Assembly: GCA_963766605.1 (NCBI GenBank)
Contig: CAVYAT010000001.1
Span: 434,001 to 498,000 of the forward strand
Direction: 5' to 3'
DNA: 64,000 nucleotides
Source of the DNA: AC-49 sp963766605
GTDB taxonomy: Bacteria; Actinomycetota; Thermoleophilia; Solirubrobacterales; Solirubrobacteraceae
Translations under genes and position numbers: made by a program
In this document: piece by piece, positions 25,699-34,466 of the stretch
How the letters are laid out: each line of letters starts with the position of its first letter
Position numbering within the stretch: position 1 is the stretch's first letter
The notes under the pieces: model-generated
Databases searched by the model: none
Told to the model about the DNA's origin: nothing
Seen by the model: only the letters and a program-made list of their open reading frames with translations

Positions 25699-27045
25699 AT
25701 GGGTCGCACCATCCTCGGCCTGACCGCGCTTCTCGCGGTCGGGCTCACCAGCGTCGCCAGCGCGACGTCGTATCCCGCCCCCGGCAAACCGAGCGTGAAG
25801 GGCGCGCCGAAGGGCCCGTTCCACACGCTGACCGTCGGCAGGCACGGCAAGTACAAGACGATTCAGGCCGCCGTCGACGCCGCCAAGGCGGGCGACACGA
25901 TCAAGCTCGCCAACGGCATCTACAAGGAGGGCACGCTCGTCGCCGGCCAGGCGAAGCGCTACCTCAAGATCGTCGGCAACGTCGCCCAGCCGTCCAAGGT
26001 CGTGCTCGAGGGCAAGAACCTCGTCGGCAAGGACATAAAGCGCGCGGGCGTGCCGTTCGTCACCAACCAGGACGGGATCATGGTCAGCAACGCCGACCAG
26101 GTCACGATCAAGGGCATGACGGCCCAGCACTACAAGGGCAACGGGTTCTTCTTCGTCAACGTCAACGGCTACGCCGCCGACCACCTGAACGCGTTCAATG
26201 TCGGCACGTATGGCATCTACGCCTTCAACTCGATCGGCGGCTCGATGACCAACGACGTCGGCGCCTGGAACAACGACTCGGGTTTCTACATCGGCCAGAC
26301 ACCGCCCCAGTCCAAGCCCGTGCGCTCGGTCGTCTCGAACGTCACGTCGTACGGCAACGTGCTCGGCTTCTCAGGCACGAACATGCGCTACGTCACGATC
26401 AAGCACTCGAAGTTCTTCAACAACGGCACGGGGATCGTCCCCAACGCGCTGCACTCCGAGAAGTTCGCGCCGCCGGAGGACAACGTCATCACCGACAACG
26501 ACGTGTTCTGGAACAACTTCAACTACTACGTGGGCGCGCCGTTCCGCGTCAACGACCACAACAAGGACTCGACCCCGTACCCGGTCGGCGTCGGCATCCT
26601 GCTGTTCGGCAGCCGCACGACGCAGGTCACGAACAACCGCGTGTTCGGCAACTGGCTCGCCGGCGCGGGCATGATCAAGCAGCTGCTGCTCAGCCAGGAG
26701 CCCGCTGCGCAGGACCTGATCGGCAACTCGTTCACCAACAACCAGTTCGGCGACAACGGGAGCGACCTCAACGGCCGTGACCTGTTCTACGACGGCGACG
26801 GCACGAACAACTGCTTCGCCGGCAACACCGGCGTGTCGGTGACGATGCCGACCGACCAGTCGCTGTTCGCCTCGTGCCCGTTCAACGGCGCCAACGCGTT
26901 CTCGGACGTCGCCGAGGGCACGATGGTCAACTGGGCGCTGGACCCCAACCACGAGGAGAACTGGGTCAAGCACGACCACGCGCCGCAGGCCGGCCTGGTC
27001 CCGCTCGAGGAGTACAACACCTACACCGGGAAGAAGGCCCCGTGA
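25699..27045 (+). CDS. Exported right-handed beta-helix protein (NosD-like)
   Basis: 448 residues. The signal peptide is MGRTILGLTALLAVGLTSVASA. The family hallmark KTIQAAVDAAKAGDTIKL at about residues 54-71 is followed by many Asn-rich coils (FWNNFNYYVG, VTNNRVFGNWLAG, SFTNNQFGDNGSD), the stacked rungs of a parallel beta-helix. The CASH/NosD group includes a periplasmic copper-handling protein and carbohydrate-active enzymes. I chose ATG 25699 because AAAGG lies 7 bases upstream and the signal peptide begins there. The stop overlaps the cupredoxin ATG (TGATG). Context favours a role in metal or electron handling with its two copper-protein neighbours; a polysaccharide-binding role is the alternative. 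Confidence 0.82.
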   Translation: MGRTILGLTALLAVGLTSVASATSYPAPGKPSVKGAPKGPFHTLTVGRHGKYKTIQAAVDAAKAGDTIKLANGIYKEGTLVAGQAKRYLKIVGNVAQPSKVVLEGKNLVGKDIKRAGVPFVTNQDGIMVSNADQVTIKGMTAQHYKGNGFFFVNVNGYAADHLNAFNVGTYGIYAFNSIGGSMTNDVGAWNNDSGFYIGQTPPQSKPVRSVVSNVTSYGNVLGFSGTNMRYVTIKHSKFFNNGTGIVPNALHSEKFAPPEDNVITDNDVFWNNFNYYVGAPFRVNDHNKDSTPYPVGVGILLFGSRTTQVTNNRVFGNWLAGAGMIKQLLLSQEPAAQDLIGNSFTNNQFGDNGSDLNGRDLFYDGDGTNNCFAGNTGVSVTMPTDQSLFASCPFNGANAFSDVAEGTMVNWALDPNHEENWVKHDHAPQAGLVPLEEYNTYTGKKAP

Positions 27046-27398
27046 TGAAGCTGCGTCGCGGCGTCCTCGTCCTCGCCGTTGCCGGTCTCGTCGTCCTGCC
27101 CAGCGCTGCCGCGCTGGGCGGGACGACGCACACCAAGACGGTGACGGTCGGCGACGACTACTACGGACCGACCAAGGTGACGGTCAAGAAGGGCACGACG
27201 ATCAAGTGGGTGTGGGGCGAGGACGACTTCGACTCGCACGACGTCAAGCTGACGTCGGGACCCAAGGGCGTGACCAAGTTCCACTCGGGTTCGGCCGCCC
27301 AGGACTACACGTTCTCCAGGAAGCTGACCAAGGTCGGCACGTACAAGATCGTCTGCACGCTGCACCAGGACATGACGATGACGATCAAGGTCGACTAA
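27045..27398 (+). CDS. Exported cupredoxin (plastocyanin-like blue copper protein)
   Basis: 117 residues with a signal peptide (RRGVLVLAVAGLVVLPSAAALG). The mature part is a single cupredoxin domain: VTVGDDYYGPTKVTVKKGT, KWVWGEDDFDSHDVKL with the first His ligand, and KIVCTLHQDMTM with Cys, His and Met. These four residues make a type 1 copper site for electron transfer outside the membrane. It is the last gene of the multicopper oxidase operon and probably donates to or accepts electrons from that enzyme. Confidence 0.9.
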   Translation: MKLRRGVLVLAVAGLVVLPSAAALGGTTHTKTVTVGDDYYGPTKVTVKKGTTIKWVWGEDDFDSHDVKLTSGPKGVTKFHSGSAAQDYTFSRKLTKVGTYKIVCTLHQDMTMTIKVD

Positions 27399-27430
27399 GG
27401 GTCGACCCGCACGCTCGCGCGGGGGCCGAC

Positions 27431-27436
27431 TAACGT
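27431..27436 (+). promoter_or_regulatory. Leaderless-type -10 of the CurA-like gene
   Basis: TAACGT, 7-base spacer GTCGGCC, then ATG 27444. It favours ATG over the in-frame GTG at 27435, which overlaps the element. Confidence 0.55.
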
Positions 27437-27443
27437 GTCGGCC

Positions 27444-28451
27444 ATGACCGACACGCTTCCGCGCGAGGTGCGCCTGGCCTCCCGTCCCAACGGCTGGCCG
27501 ACGCACGACAACTTCGAGGTCGCCACCGTGGAGCCGCCGGCGCTGGCCGACGGCGAGCTGCGGGTGCGCAACACGTTCCTGTCGGTCGACCCGTACATGC
27601 GCGGCCGCATGAACGACGGCCCCAGCTACGCCGATCCATTCAAGGTCGGCGAGGTGATGTACGGCGGCGCGGTCGGTGTCGTCGAGGAGTCCAGGTCCGA
27701 TACGCACGCGGTCGGTGACGCGGTCGCGCACCAGATGGGCTGGCGCGAGGTCGCGACGGGGCCGGCGCGCGCGTTCGCCAAGATCGACACCGACCTGGCG
27801 CCGGCGTCGGCGTACCTCGGCACGCTGGGGATGCCGGGCCTGACGGCATACGCCGGGCTGCTCGACATCGCCGCGATGGTCCCCGGCGACACCGTCTTCG
27901 TATCCGGCGCAGCGGGCGCGGTCGGCTCGCTGGTCGGCCAGATCGCCCAGCTGCGCGAGGCCAAGCGCGTGATCGGCAGCGCCGGATCGGCCGACAAGGT
28001 CGCGTGGCTGACCGACGAGCTCGGCTTCGACGCAGCGTTCAACTACAAGGACGGCCCCGTTGCGCAGCAGCTCGCCGCCGCCGCGCCCGAGGGGATCGAC
28101 GTGTACTTCGACAACGTCGGCGGCGAGCACCTCGAGGCGGCGATCGGCGCGATGAACCTGAACGGGCGGATCGCCCTGTGCGGCGCGATCTCGATGTACA
28201 ACGCGACCGAGCCGCCGCCGGGCCCTCGCAACCTCGCGCTGATGGTCGGCAACCGCCTCAACATGCGCGGCTTCATCGTCATCGACCACACCGACCGCCA
28301 GCCGGCGTTCATCGCCGAGGTCGCAGGCGCCCTGCGCGACGGCCGCGTGCGCTACCGCGAGACGTTCGTCGACGGCATCGACAACATGCCCGAGGCATTC
28401 ATCGGGATGCTGCGCGGGGACAACACGGGCAAGATGGTGGTGCGGCTGTAG
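27444..28451 (+). CDS. NADPH-dependent oxidoreductase (MDR superfamily, CurA/PTGR-like)
   Basis: 335 residues of the zinc-free medium-chain reductases that reduce double bonds of alpha,beta-unsaturated ketones. Family markers are visible: LSVDPYMRGRM (about residue 48), GTLGMPGLTAYAGL (about 130), the nucleotide-binding VSGAAGAVGSLVGQIA (about 153), YFDNVGGEHLEAAI, and RGFIVIDH. No catalytic zinc cysteines are present, as expected. It is cytoplasmic. It follows the copper operon by 45 bases but has its own promoter-like element. The natural substrate is unknown; reactive carbonyl detoxification is the usual role. Confidence 0.9.
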   Translation: MTDTLPREVRLASRPNGWPTHDNFEVATVEPPALADGELRVRNTFLSVDPYMRGRMNDGPSYADPFKVGEVMYGGAVGVVEESRSDTHAVGDAVAHQMGWREVATGPARAFAKIDTDLAPASAYLGTLGMPGLTAYAGLLDIAAMVPGDTVFVSGAAGAVGSLVGQIAQLREAKRVIGSAGSADKVAWLTDELGFDAAFNYKDGPVAQQLAAAAPEGIDVYFDNVGGEHLEAAIGAMNLNGRIALCGAISMYNATEPPPGPRNLALMVGNRLNMRGFIVIDHTDRQPAFIAEVAGALRDGRVRYRETFVDGIDNMPEAFIGMLRGDNTGKMVVRL

Positions 28452-28463
28452 GGCTGGGCTACG

Positions 28464-28967
28464 TCACCAGACGCCGGGGATCAGACGCCTGGTGCGCCGC
28501 TCGTAATCGCGGTAGGCGCTGCCGAGCACGCGGTTGAGCTCGGCCTCCTCGACCTTGATGCGCCACAGGAGCGCGGGCAGCGGCAGGAGGACGCACGCGG
28601 CCAGCGCAAGCCAGTTGCCGGCCGCGAGGCCGAAGCCCGACAGGATCAGCAGCAGGCCGGTGTAGGAGGGATGGCGGACCCAGGCATACGGACCGCGGGA
28701 GACGACGGGTTGGCCGGGGTCGACCTCGACCGTCGTGCGAAACGAGTGGCCGAGGGCGGCGATCGCCCAGATGCGAATGCCGAGCCCCAGCCACATCACG
28801 ACCACCCCGACCGCCCGGTAGAGCTCCGGGATCTCGAGCGACGGCGCCAGCGAAGACGCTCGGACGGCCAACACGAACGCCGCAACGAGCGCGACGCCGA
28901 TCAGCGTCCGCGTGGCGCGATCGTGCTCACCGCTCCCCTTGCCGCGCGCGACCTCGTGCACCCGCAA
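28464..28967 (-). CDS. Isoprenylcysteine carboxyl methyltransferase-like membrane protein
   Basis: At least 167 residues with several membrane helices and the family's C-terminal signature: FRTTVEVDPGQPVVSRGPYAWVRHPSYTG, then SAYRDYERRTRRLIPGVW. Such proteins methylate small lipophilic acceptors at the membrane with S-adenosylmethionine. The start is uncertain. TTG 28967 is the only common start codon in frame, but the reading frame continues upstream with a convincing extra helix (LTLGAWVVLEVALRV) and no ATG, GTG or TTG before a stop. The gene may use ATT at about 29042 near a TATAAAT element, or its start may be damaged. It converges on the CurA-like gene. Confidence 0.78.
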   Translation of the reverse strand: MRVHEVARGKGSGEHDRATRTLIGVALVAAFVLAVRASSLAPSLEIPELYRAVGVVVMWLGLGIRIWAIAALGHSFRTTVEVDPGQPVVSRGPYAWVRHPSYTGLLLILSGFGLAAGNWLALAACVLLPLPALLWRIKVEEAELNRVLGSAYRDYERRTRRLIPGVW

Positions 28968-29057
28968 CGCGACCTCGAGAACAACCCAGGCACCGAGCGT
29001 TAGATCGTCGACCGCGGGCGTCGCCGCCCCCTCTCCACTTCCAATTTATACCCGACG

Positions 29058-29080
29058 GGGGGGCTTGCGGCAAGCCCCCC
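29058..29080. repeat. G/C-rich hairpin between divergent genes
   Basis: GGGGGGCTT (29058-29066) pairs perfectly with AAGCCCCCC (29072-29080) around the 5-base loop GCGGC. It lies between an AT-rich TATAAAT (minus strand, 29044-29050) and a CATAAT element (29090-29095), in the shared upstream region of the methyltransferase and the monooxygenase. It could separate the two promoters, or lie in the leader of a longer monooxygenase message. Confidence 0.5.
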
Positions 29081-29137
29081 ACCATGCCCCATAATCGCCC
29101 GCCGCAAGCCGAAAACGTGCACATGGGAGACGTGAGA

Positions 29138-30607
29138 TTGGCTACGACAGAGCATGCGGTGTTGGTTGTTGGAGCGGGTCCGACGGGGATGATGCTGGCG
29201 GCCGAGCTGGCGTTGGCGGGGGTCGACGTCGGCGTCGTCGAGCGGCGCCCGACCCCCGAGGTCGAGAGCTCGCGCGCGGGCGGCCTGCAGGCTCGCACGA
29301 TCGAGGTCTTCGACCAGCGTGGAATCGCCGATCGGTTCCTCTCACAGGGCCGGACGGGGCAGGTCTGCAGCTTTGCGTCGGTCCCGCTGGACATCAGCGA
29401 CTTCCCGACGCGCCACAACTACGGGCTCGCGTTGTTTCAGAACCGCATCGAGGAGATCCTTGCGGGCTGGGTCGACGAGCTCGACGTGGCGGTCCATCGC
29501 GGACGTGAGGTGACGGGCTTCGCCCAGGACGAGACCGGCGTCGACCTGGCCCTGGCGGACGGGGAGTCGCTGCGGGCGCAGTACCTGGTCGGCTGCGACG
29601 GCGGGCGCAGCCTGATCCGCAAGGCTGCCGCGATCGACTTCCCGGGGTGGGAGCCGACGACCAGCTTCCTGATCGCCGAGGTCGAGATGAGCAGGCAGCC
29701 GGAGCTGGGCGTCCACTACGACGACAAGGGCACCTATGCGATCGGCCAGCTCGACGACGGCAAGACCTTTCGAGCGGTGGTCAGGGAGGAGCATGTCGGG
29801 CAGACCGCCGAGCCGACGCTGAGCGACTTCAGCGCAGCGCTCGCCGGCGCCTACGGCACCGATTTCGGCCCCCACAGCCCCAGGTTCATCTCGCGGTTCA
29901 CCGACATGACACGGCAGGCGGCGTCCTACCGCGACCGGCGGGTGCTGCTGGCCGGTGATGCGGCGCACGTGCATTCCCCGGTCGGCGGACAGGGCCTCAA
30001 CACCGGGGTACAGGACGCGGTCAACCTGGGATGGAAGCTGGGCCAGGTCGTCAACGGGACCGCACCGCAGGGCCTGCTCGACAGCTACCACGCCGAACGC
30101 CACCCGGTCGCCGCCCGCGTGCTGGCGACGACGATGGCGCAGACCACGCTGAGCCGCCGCGGCGAGCGCATGGAATCACTGCTGGGCATCGTCGCCGAGC
30201 TGATGACCATGGAGCAGCCGCGCAAACGACTTGCCGGCGAGCTGTCGGAGCTGGACATCCACTACGAGCTCGGCGAGGGACACCCGCTGCTCGGGCGCCG
30301 CATGCCCGATCTCGATCTCGTCACCGCCGATGGCCCGTTGCGGGTCTACACCCTGCTGCACGACGCCCGCCCGGTGGCGCTCAATCTCGGCGAGCCCGGG
30401 AGCCTCGAGATCGCGGGATGGGCGGACCGGGTGCGGCTGATCGATGCGGAGTGTCCGGGTCCGTGGGAGCTGCCGGTGATCGGCGACGTCACCGCCCCGA
30501 CCGCGGTGCTGATCCGCCCCGACGGACACGTGGCCTGGGTGGGCGACGGGACCGACGCAGGGCTCCCAGCTGCGCTCGCTACGTGGTTCGGACCGCCGAC
30601 GCGGTGA
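29138..30607 (+). CDS. FAD-dependent aromatic monooxygenase (rifampicin monooxygenase/PgaE-like)
   Basis: 489 residues of the class A flavoprotein hydroxylases. FAD-binding GAGPTGMMLAAELALAGV sits at the N-terminus, the DG motif in LVGCDGGRSLIRK (about residue 150), and GDAAHVHSPVGGQGLNTG near residue 275. A C-terminal thioredoxin-like domain follows from about residue 400 (VYTLLHDARPVALNLG). This arrangement fits polyketide hydroxylases and rifampicin monooxygenases, which oxidise aromatic compounds with NADPH and oxygen. TTG 29138 is chosen because GGGAGA lies 7 bases upstream and the family starts there. ATG 29123 and ATG 29084 are in-frame alternatives. Resistance or biosynthesis cannot be told apart; no other antibiotic gene is adjacent. 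Confidence 0.88.
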   Translation: MATTEHAVLVVGAGPTGMMLAAELALAGVDVGVVERRPTPEVESSRAGGLQARTIEVFDQRGIADRFLSQGRTGQVCSFASVPLDISDFPTRHNYGLALFQNRIEEILAGWVDELDVAVHRGREVTGFAQDETGVDLALADGESLRAQYLVGCDGGRSLIRKAAAIDFPGWEPTTSFLIAEVEMSRQPELGVHYDDKGTYAIGQLDDGKTFRAVVREEHVGQTAEPTLSDFSAALAGAYGTDFGPHSPRFISRFTDMTRQAASYRDRRVLLAGDAAHVHSPVGGQGLNTGVQDAVNLGWKLGQVVNGTAPQGLLDSYHAERHPVAARVLATTMAQTTLSRRGERMESLLGIVAELMTMEQPRKRLAGELSELDIHYELGEGHPLLGRRMPDLDLVTADGPLRVYTLLHDARPVALNLGEPGSLEIAGWADRVRLIDAECPGPWELPVIGDVTAPTAVLIRPDGHVAWVGDGTDAGLPAALATWFGPPTR

Positions 30608-30669
30608 CGGCGAAGCGGCGGCCCTTACTTCTTGGGTTTTGGGAGCGAGGATCCCTCGGACACGCGAAC

Positions 30670-31190
30670 TCATCGCAGGTTCAGGCCGAGCCGTGACATC
30701 GCAGCCCACGCGACGGCGGCGGCCGCGGCGTGCCCCTGGACCGTGAGGTGGTCGAGGTCCTCTGAGATGTATTGGTGGCGGTCGATCTGGCGGCCGAAAG
30801 CGCCACCATCGTAGGAGCACCTCGCGACCCGCCGGCAGCCCGCACGAGCTGAGCCTCGTAGTGATGGATGATGGCCTCGAGGCGGTTGATCTCTCTGGGC
30901 ACTGGCTTCTCCATCGCGGTCAGGAACTGGCCCAGGAAGCCGGCGTAGTCGCCGGCGTTCGCGGGACAGACGATGTCGTTGTCCATGATCTGGACGAGGA
31001 AAAGCTGCGGCTGTGGCTTCAGTGCGACCGCGGTTCGTGCCTGGCCGATGAGGTCGTCGACCGTGGCGCCGGCGTGCGCGAGGTTGAAGCGCCCGCCATG
31101 CTCTGTGCGGCGAGGCCCGCGCAGATCGTGAGCAGGATCGGCAACCACGGACAGGGCCGCGACCGCCCACGACTTCGTTGTGCGAAGCAT
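30670..31190 (-). pseudogene. Decayed SGNH/GDSL hydrolase gene
   Basis: Two minus-strand frames together resemble the end of an SGNH hydrolase. One frame gives NLAHAGATVDDLIGQAR, PQLFLVQIMDNDIVCPANAG and MEKPVPREINRLEAII. After about 30815-30850 the other frame continues with CSYDGGAFGRQIDRHQYIS and DLDHLTVQGHAAAA, which contains the DxxH-type catalytic pair of the family. The N-terminal GDS block with the catalytic Ser is not found, and the upstream sequence has no clear signal peptide. I read this as a truncated and frameshifted remnant. Open frames on the plus strand here show no protein character. Confidence 0.6.
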
Positions 31191-31275
31191 CGGCGACGAC
31201 GATCGCGCGCCGCCCAGCGGTTCGCATCGGGTGGGGGTACTGATGTTTGCGCGCCTGCCCGATTGGGCGCGTGGA

Positions 31276-31701
31276 TCACGTGAGGCGAAAGACGGGGTGC
31301 TGCGACGCCTCGTCGGCGAAGGCGGCCAGTGGCGAGTCGAGGGCGACGTCGAAGAACGGGCGGGTGACGGCCACGCTCTTCATGTACTGCTTCAGGACCG
31401 GCGCGGCCTGCTCGGGGCCCACCTCCTCGATCGTCAGCGTCTCCGTGCGTCTCCCGCGGCGCAGTCGCACCTGGCCGGCGGCTCGTGCGTTACGCACCCA
31501 GCCCACCTCGCCGTAGGGGGAGACGAGGAAGCGCTCCCCGTTTTCGACGAGCGTGACCGGGTTGGAATACGCCTTGCCCGACGTCCGCCCGTGGACGGTG
31601 AGGATGTAGGTGTGGCGCCCGGCCAGGCCGCGACCGGCGAGCCGGCTCATGACCGCGTTGACGAAGCGGCGCGACGTCCCGAGGTGGTACGTCTTGGGCA
31701 T
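31276..31701 (-). CDS. Nitroreductase/deazaflavin (F420)-dependent oxidoreductase family protein
   Basis: 141 residues of the Ddn-like split-barrel family: TYILTVHGRTSGKAYSNPVTLV near residue 30, then FLVSPYGEVGWVRNARAAGQ, a pattern diagnostic for this group, and a C-terminal helix with FADEASQHPVFRL. Members use coenzyme F420 to reduce quinones or nitro compounds, or bind lipids. TAGGCT at 31708-31713 (minus strand) lies 6 bases before ATG 31701. It is cytoplasmic or membrane-associated. The LLM-class gene at 36 kb is a second F420-type enzyme. Confidence 0.85.
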   Translation of the reverse strand: MPKTYHLGTSRRFVNAVMSRLAGRGLAGRHTYILTVHGRTSGKAYSNPVTLVENGERFLVSPYGEVGWVRNARAAGQVRLRRGRRTETLTIEEVGPEQAAPVLKQYMKSVAVTRPFFDVALDSPLAAFADEASQHPVFRLT

Positions 31702-31707
31702 CGACCG

Positions 31708-31713
31708 AGCCTA
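31708..31713 (-). promoter_or_regulatory. Leaderless-type -10 of the Ddn-like gene
   Basis: TAGGCT on the minus strand, 6-base spacer CGGTCG, then ATG 31701. Confidence 0.6.
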
Positions 31714-31733
31714 GCCGAGCGCCGGGCGGGCCG

Positions 31734-31960
31734 TCAGTCCCCGCTGCCACGCCCCCAGCGGAAGTAGATCAGTGGGCCGACGGTGTTCGTCAGGCACACG
31801 AGACGCCAAACGGCCTTGCTTCCTCGAACATCGTCGGCCGGCCGGCGGTGGAGGTCACGCTCGGCGGTCACCGTCAGGGTGATGTTCCAGGCCGTGAGGC
31901 CGACGATCGCGGCCTGGCGAATGGGCGACAGGTTCTTGAACGCTGCGATCGCGCGGGACA

Positions 31961-31961
<1 letters not shown>
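31734..31961 (-). CDS. Small membrane protein, PLDc_N-like
   Basis: 75 residues with two hydrophobic segments: IRQAAIVGLTAWNITLTVTA near the N-terminus, and WRLVCLTNTVGPLIYFRWGR at the C-terminus. The latter resembles the short PLDc_N domain (LxxLVxxxNxxGPxxYxxxGR) often found alone in actinobacteria. Function unknown. The ATG at 31961 overlaps the stop of the S8 protease (TGATG). TAGCCT at 31968-31973 (minus strand) lies 6 bases upstream, so the gene may be expressed both with the protease and on its own. Confidence 0.65.
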
Positions 31962-33571
<1,610 letters not shown>

Positions 33572-33578
33572 CGCGGTC

Positions 33579-33584
33579 AGCGTA
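33579..33584 (-). promoter_or_regulatory. Leaderless-type -10 of the S8 protease gene
   Basis: TACGCT on the minus strand, 7-base spacer GACCGCG, then ATG 33571. Confidence 0.5.
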
Positions 33585-33592
33585 CTCGGCGA

Positions 33593-33808
33593 TCAGTCTC
33601 CCGTCTCGTACTTGAACGAGATCCCCAGGCGGACGCGGTAGCCGCTGATCTTCCCGTTCTCGATCGTCACGTCCTGGCGTACGACCTCCGCGACGCGCAG
33701 GTCGCGGATCGACTTTCCGGCCACCGCCACCGCGGTGGCCGCTGCCGCCTCCCATGAATCGGGGCTGACCCCGATGACCTCCGTAACCCGATAGACGCTG
33801 TCGGCCAT
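33593..33808 (-). CDS. Dodecin (flavin-binding storage protein)
   Basis: 71 residues, the normal dodecin length: MADSVYRVTEVIGVSPDSWE, then AVAVAGKSIRDLRVAEVVRQD and a final GYRVRLGISFKYE. Dodecins form hollow dodecamers that store flavins or coenzyme A and buffer free flavin. The start has a good ribosome site (AGGGGAG, 8 bases before ATG 33808), unlike the leaderless genes around it. It stands just upstream of the S8 protease gene, with no obvious functional link. Confidence 0.92.
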   Translation of the reverse strand: MADSVYRVTEVIGVSPDSWEAAAATAVAVAGKSIRDLRVAEVVRQDVTIENGKISGYRVRLGISFKYETGD

Positions 33809-33854
33809 GGCCGGCTCCCCTCGTGGTTGACGGGGGACCACTACCCGCAGTCGT

Positions 33855-33860
33855 TAGGTT
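33855..33860 (+). promoter_or_regulatory. Leaderless-type -10 of the ExoD-like gene
   Basis: TAGGTT, 6-base spacer GCACGC, then ATG 33867. Confidence 0.6.
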
Positions 33861-33866
33861 GCACGC

Positions 33867-34463
33867 ATGGAGCATCGCGTGAGCGGTCAGCTCGAAGAGT
33901 GGCTGACCGGCGAAGGCGACCGGACGCTCGGAACGCTGGTCGACGTCTTCGAGGAGAAGAGCTTTGCCATCGCCTTCGTACTGCTGATGGGCGTCCCGGC
34001 GCTGCCGCTGCCGACCGGTGGCGTCACCCATGTGTTCGAGGTCATCTCTGTCCTGTTGGCCCTCGAGCTGATCATCGGCCGCGACCGGATCTGGCTACCG
34101 AAGCGCTGGCAGGGGATGAACATCGCCGGCCCGACGCAGGCGAAGTTCCTCAACGGGCTGCTGAAGATGATCCGCTTCCTCGAGCGCTACTCCAAGCCGC
34201 GCCTGACATTCCTGTTCGATCACCGATTGAGCAACATCATCTACGGATTGGTCGTCATCGTGGGCGCCGTGGCCGCCTTCGTGGCGCCACCGTTCACCGG
34301 CCTCGACACGCTGCCGGCGCTCGGCGTCGTGCTCGTCTCGCTCGGCCTGCTGCTCGAGGACTTCGCCGTCGTGGCCGCGGGTCTGGTCGTCGGCGCCGCC
34401 GGGGTGATGCTCGAAATCGTGCTCGGCCGCGCCGCCGTGCACGGCGTCGAGTCGCTGCTGTAG
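33867..34463 (+). CDS. ExoD-family membrane protein (exopolysaccharide synthesis)
   Basis: 198 residues. An amphipathic start (LEEWLTGEGDRTLGTLVDVFEEKS) leads into hydrophobic segments typical of ExoD: FAIAFVLLMGVPALPLPTGG with the family's PxLPxPTGG element, then LLALELIIGRDRIWLPKRW, and three C-terminal helices. ExoD is linked to exopolysaccharide production in rhizobia, but its biochemical role is unknown. It converges on the alpha/beta hydrolase gene with 3 bases between stops. Confidence 0.87.
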   Translation: MEHRVSGQLEEWLTGEGDRTLGTLVDVFEEKSFAIAFVLLMGVPALPLPTGGVTHVFEVISVLLALELIIGRDRIWLPKRWQGMNIAGPTQAKFLNGLLKMIRFLERYSKPRLTFLFDHRLSNIIYGLVVIVGAVAAFVAPPFTGLDTLPALGVVLVSLGLLLEDFAVVAAGLVVGAAGVMLEIVLGRAAVHGVESLL

Positions 34464-34466
34464 CGG

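Noticed and set aside
30861..31283. A plus-strand open frame between the monooxygenase and the Ddn-like gene
   Set aside because: No family pattern or ribosome site; the minus strand carries recognisable SGNH hydrolase fragments across the same bases.
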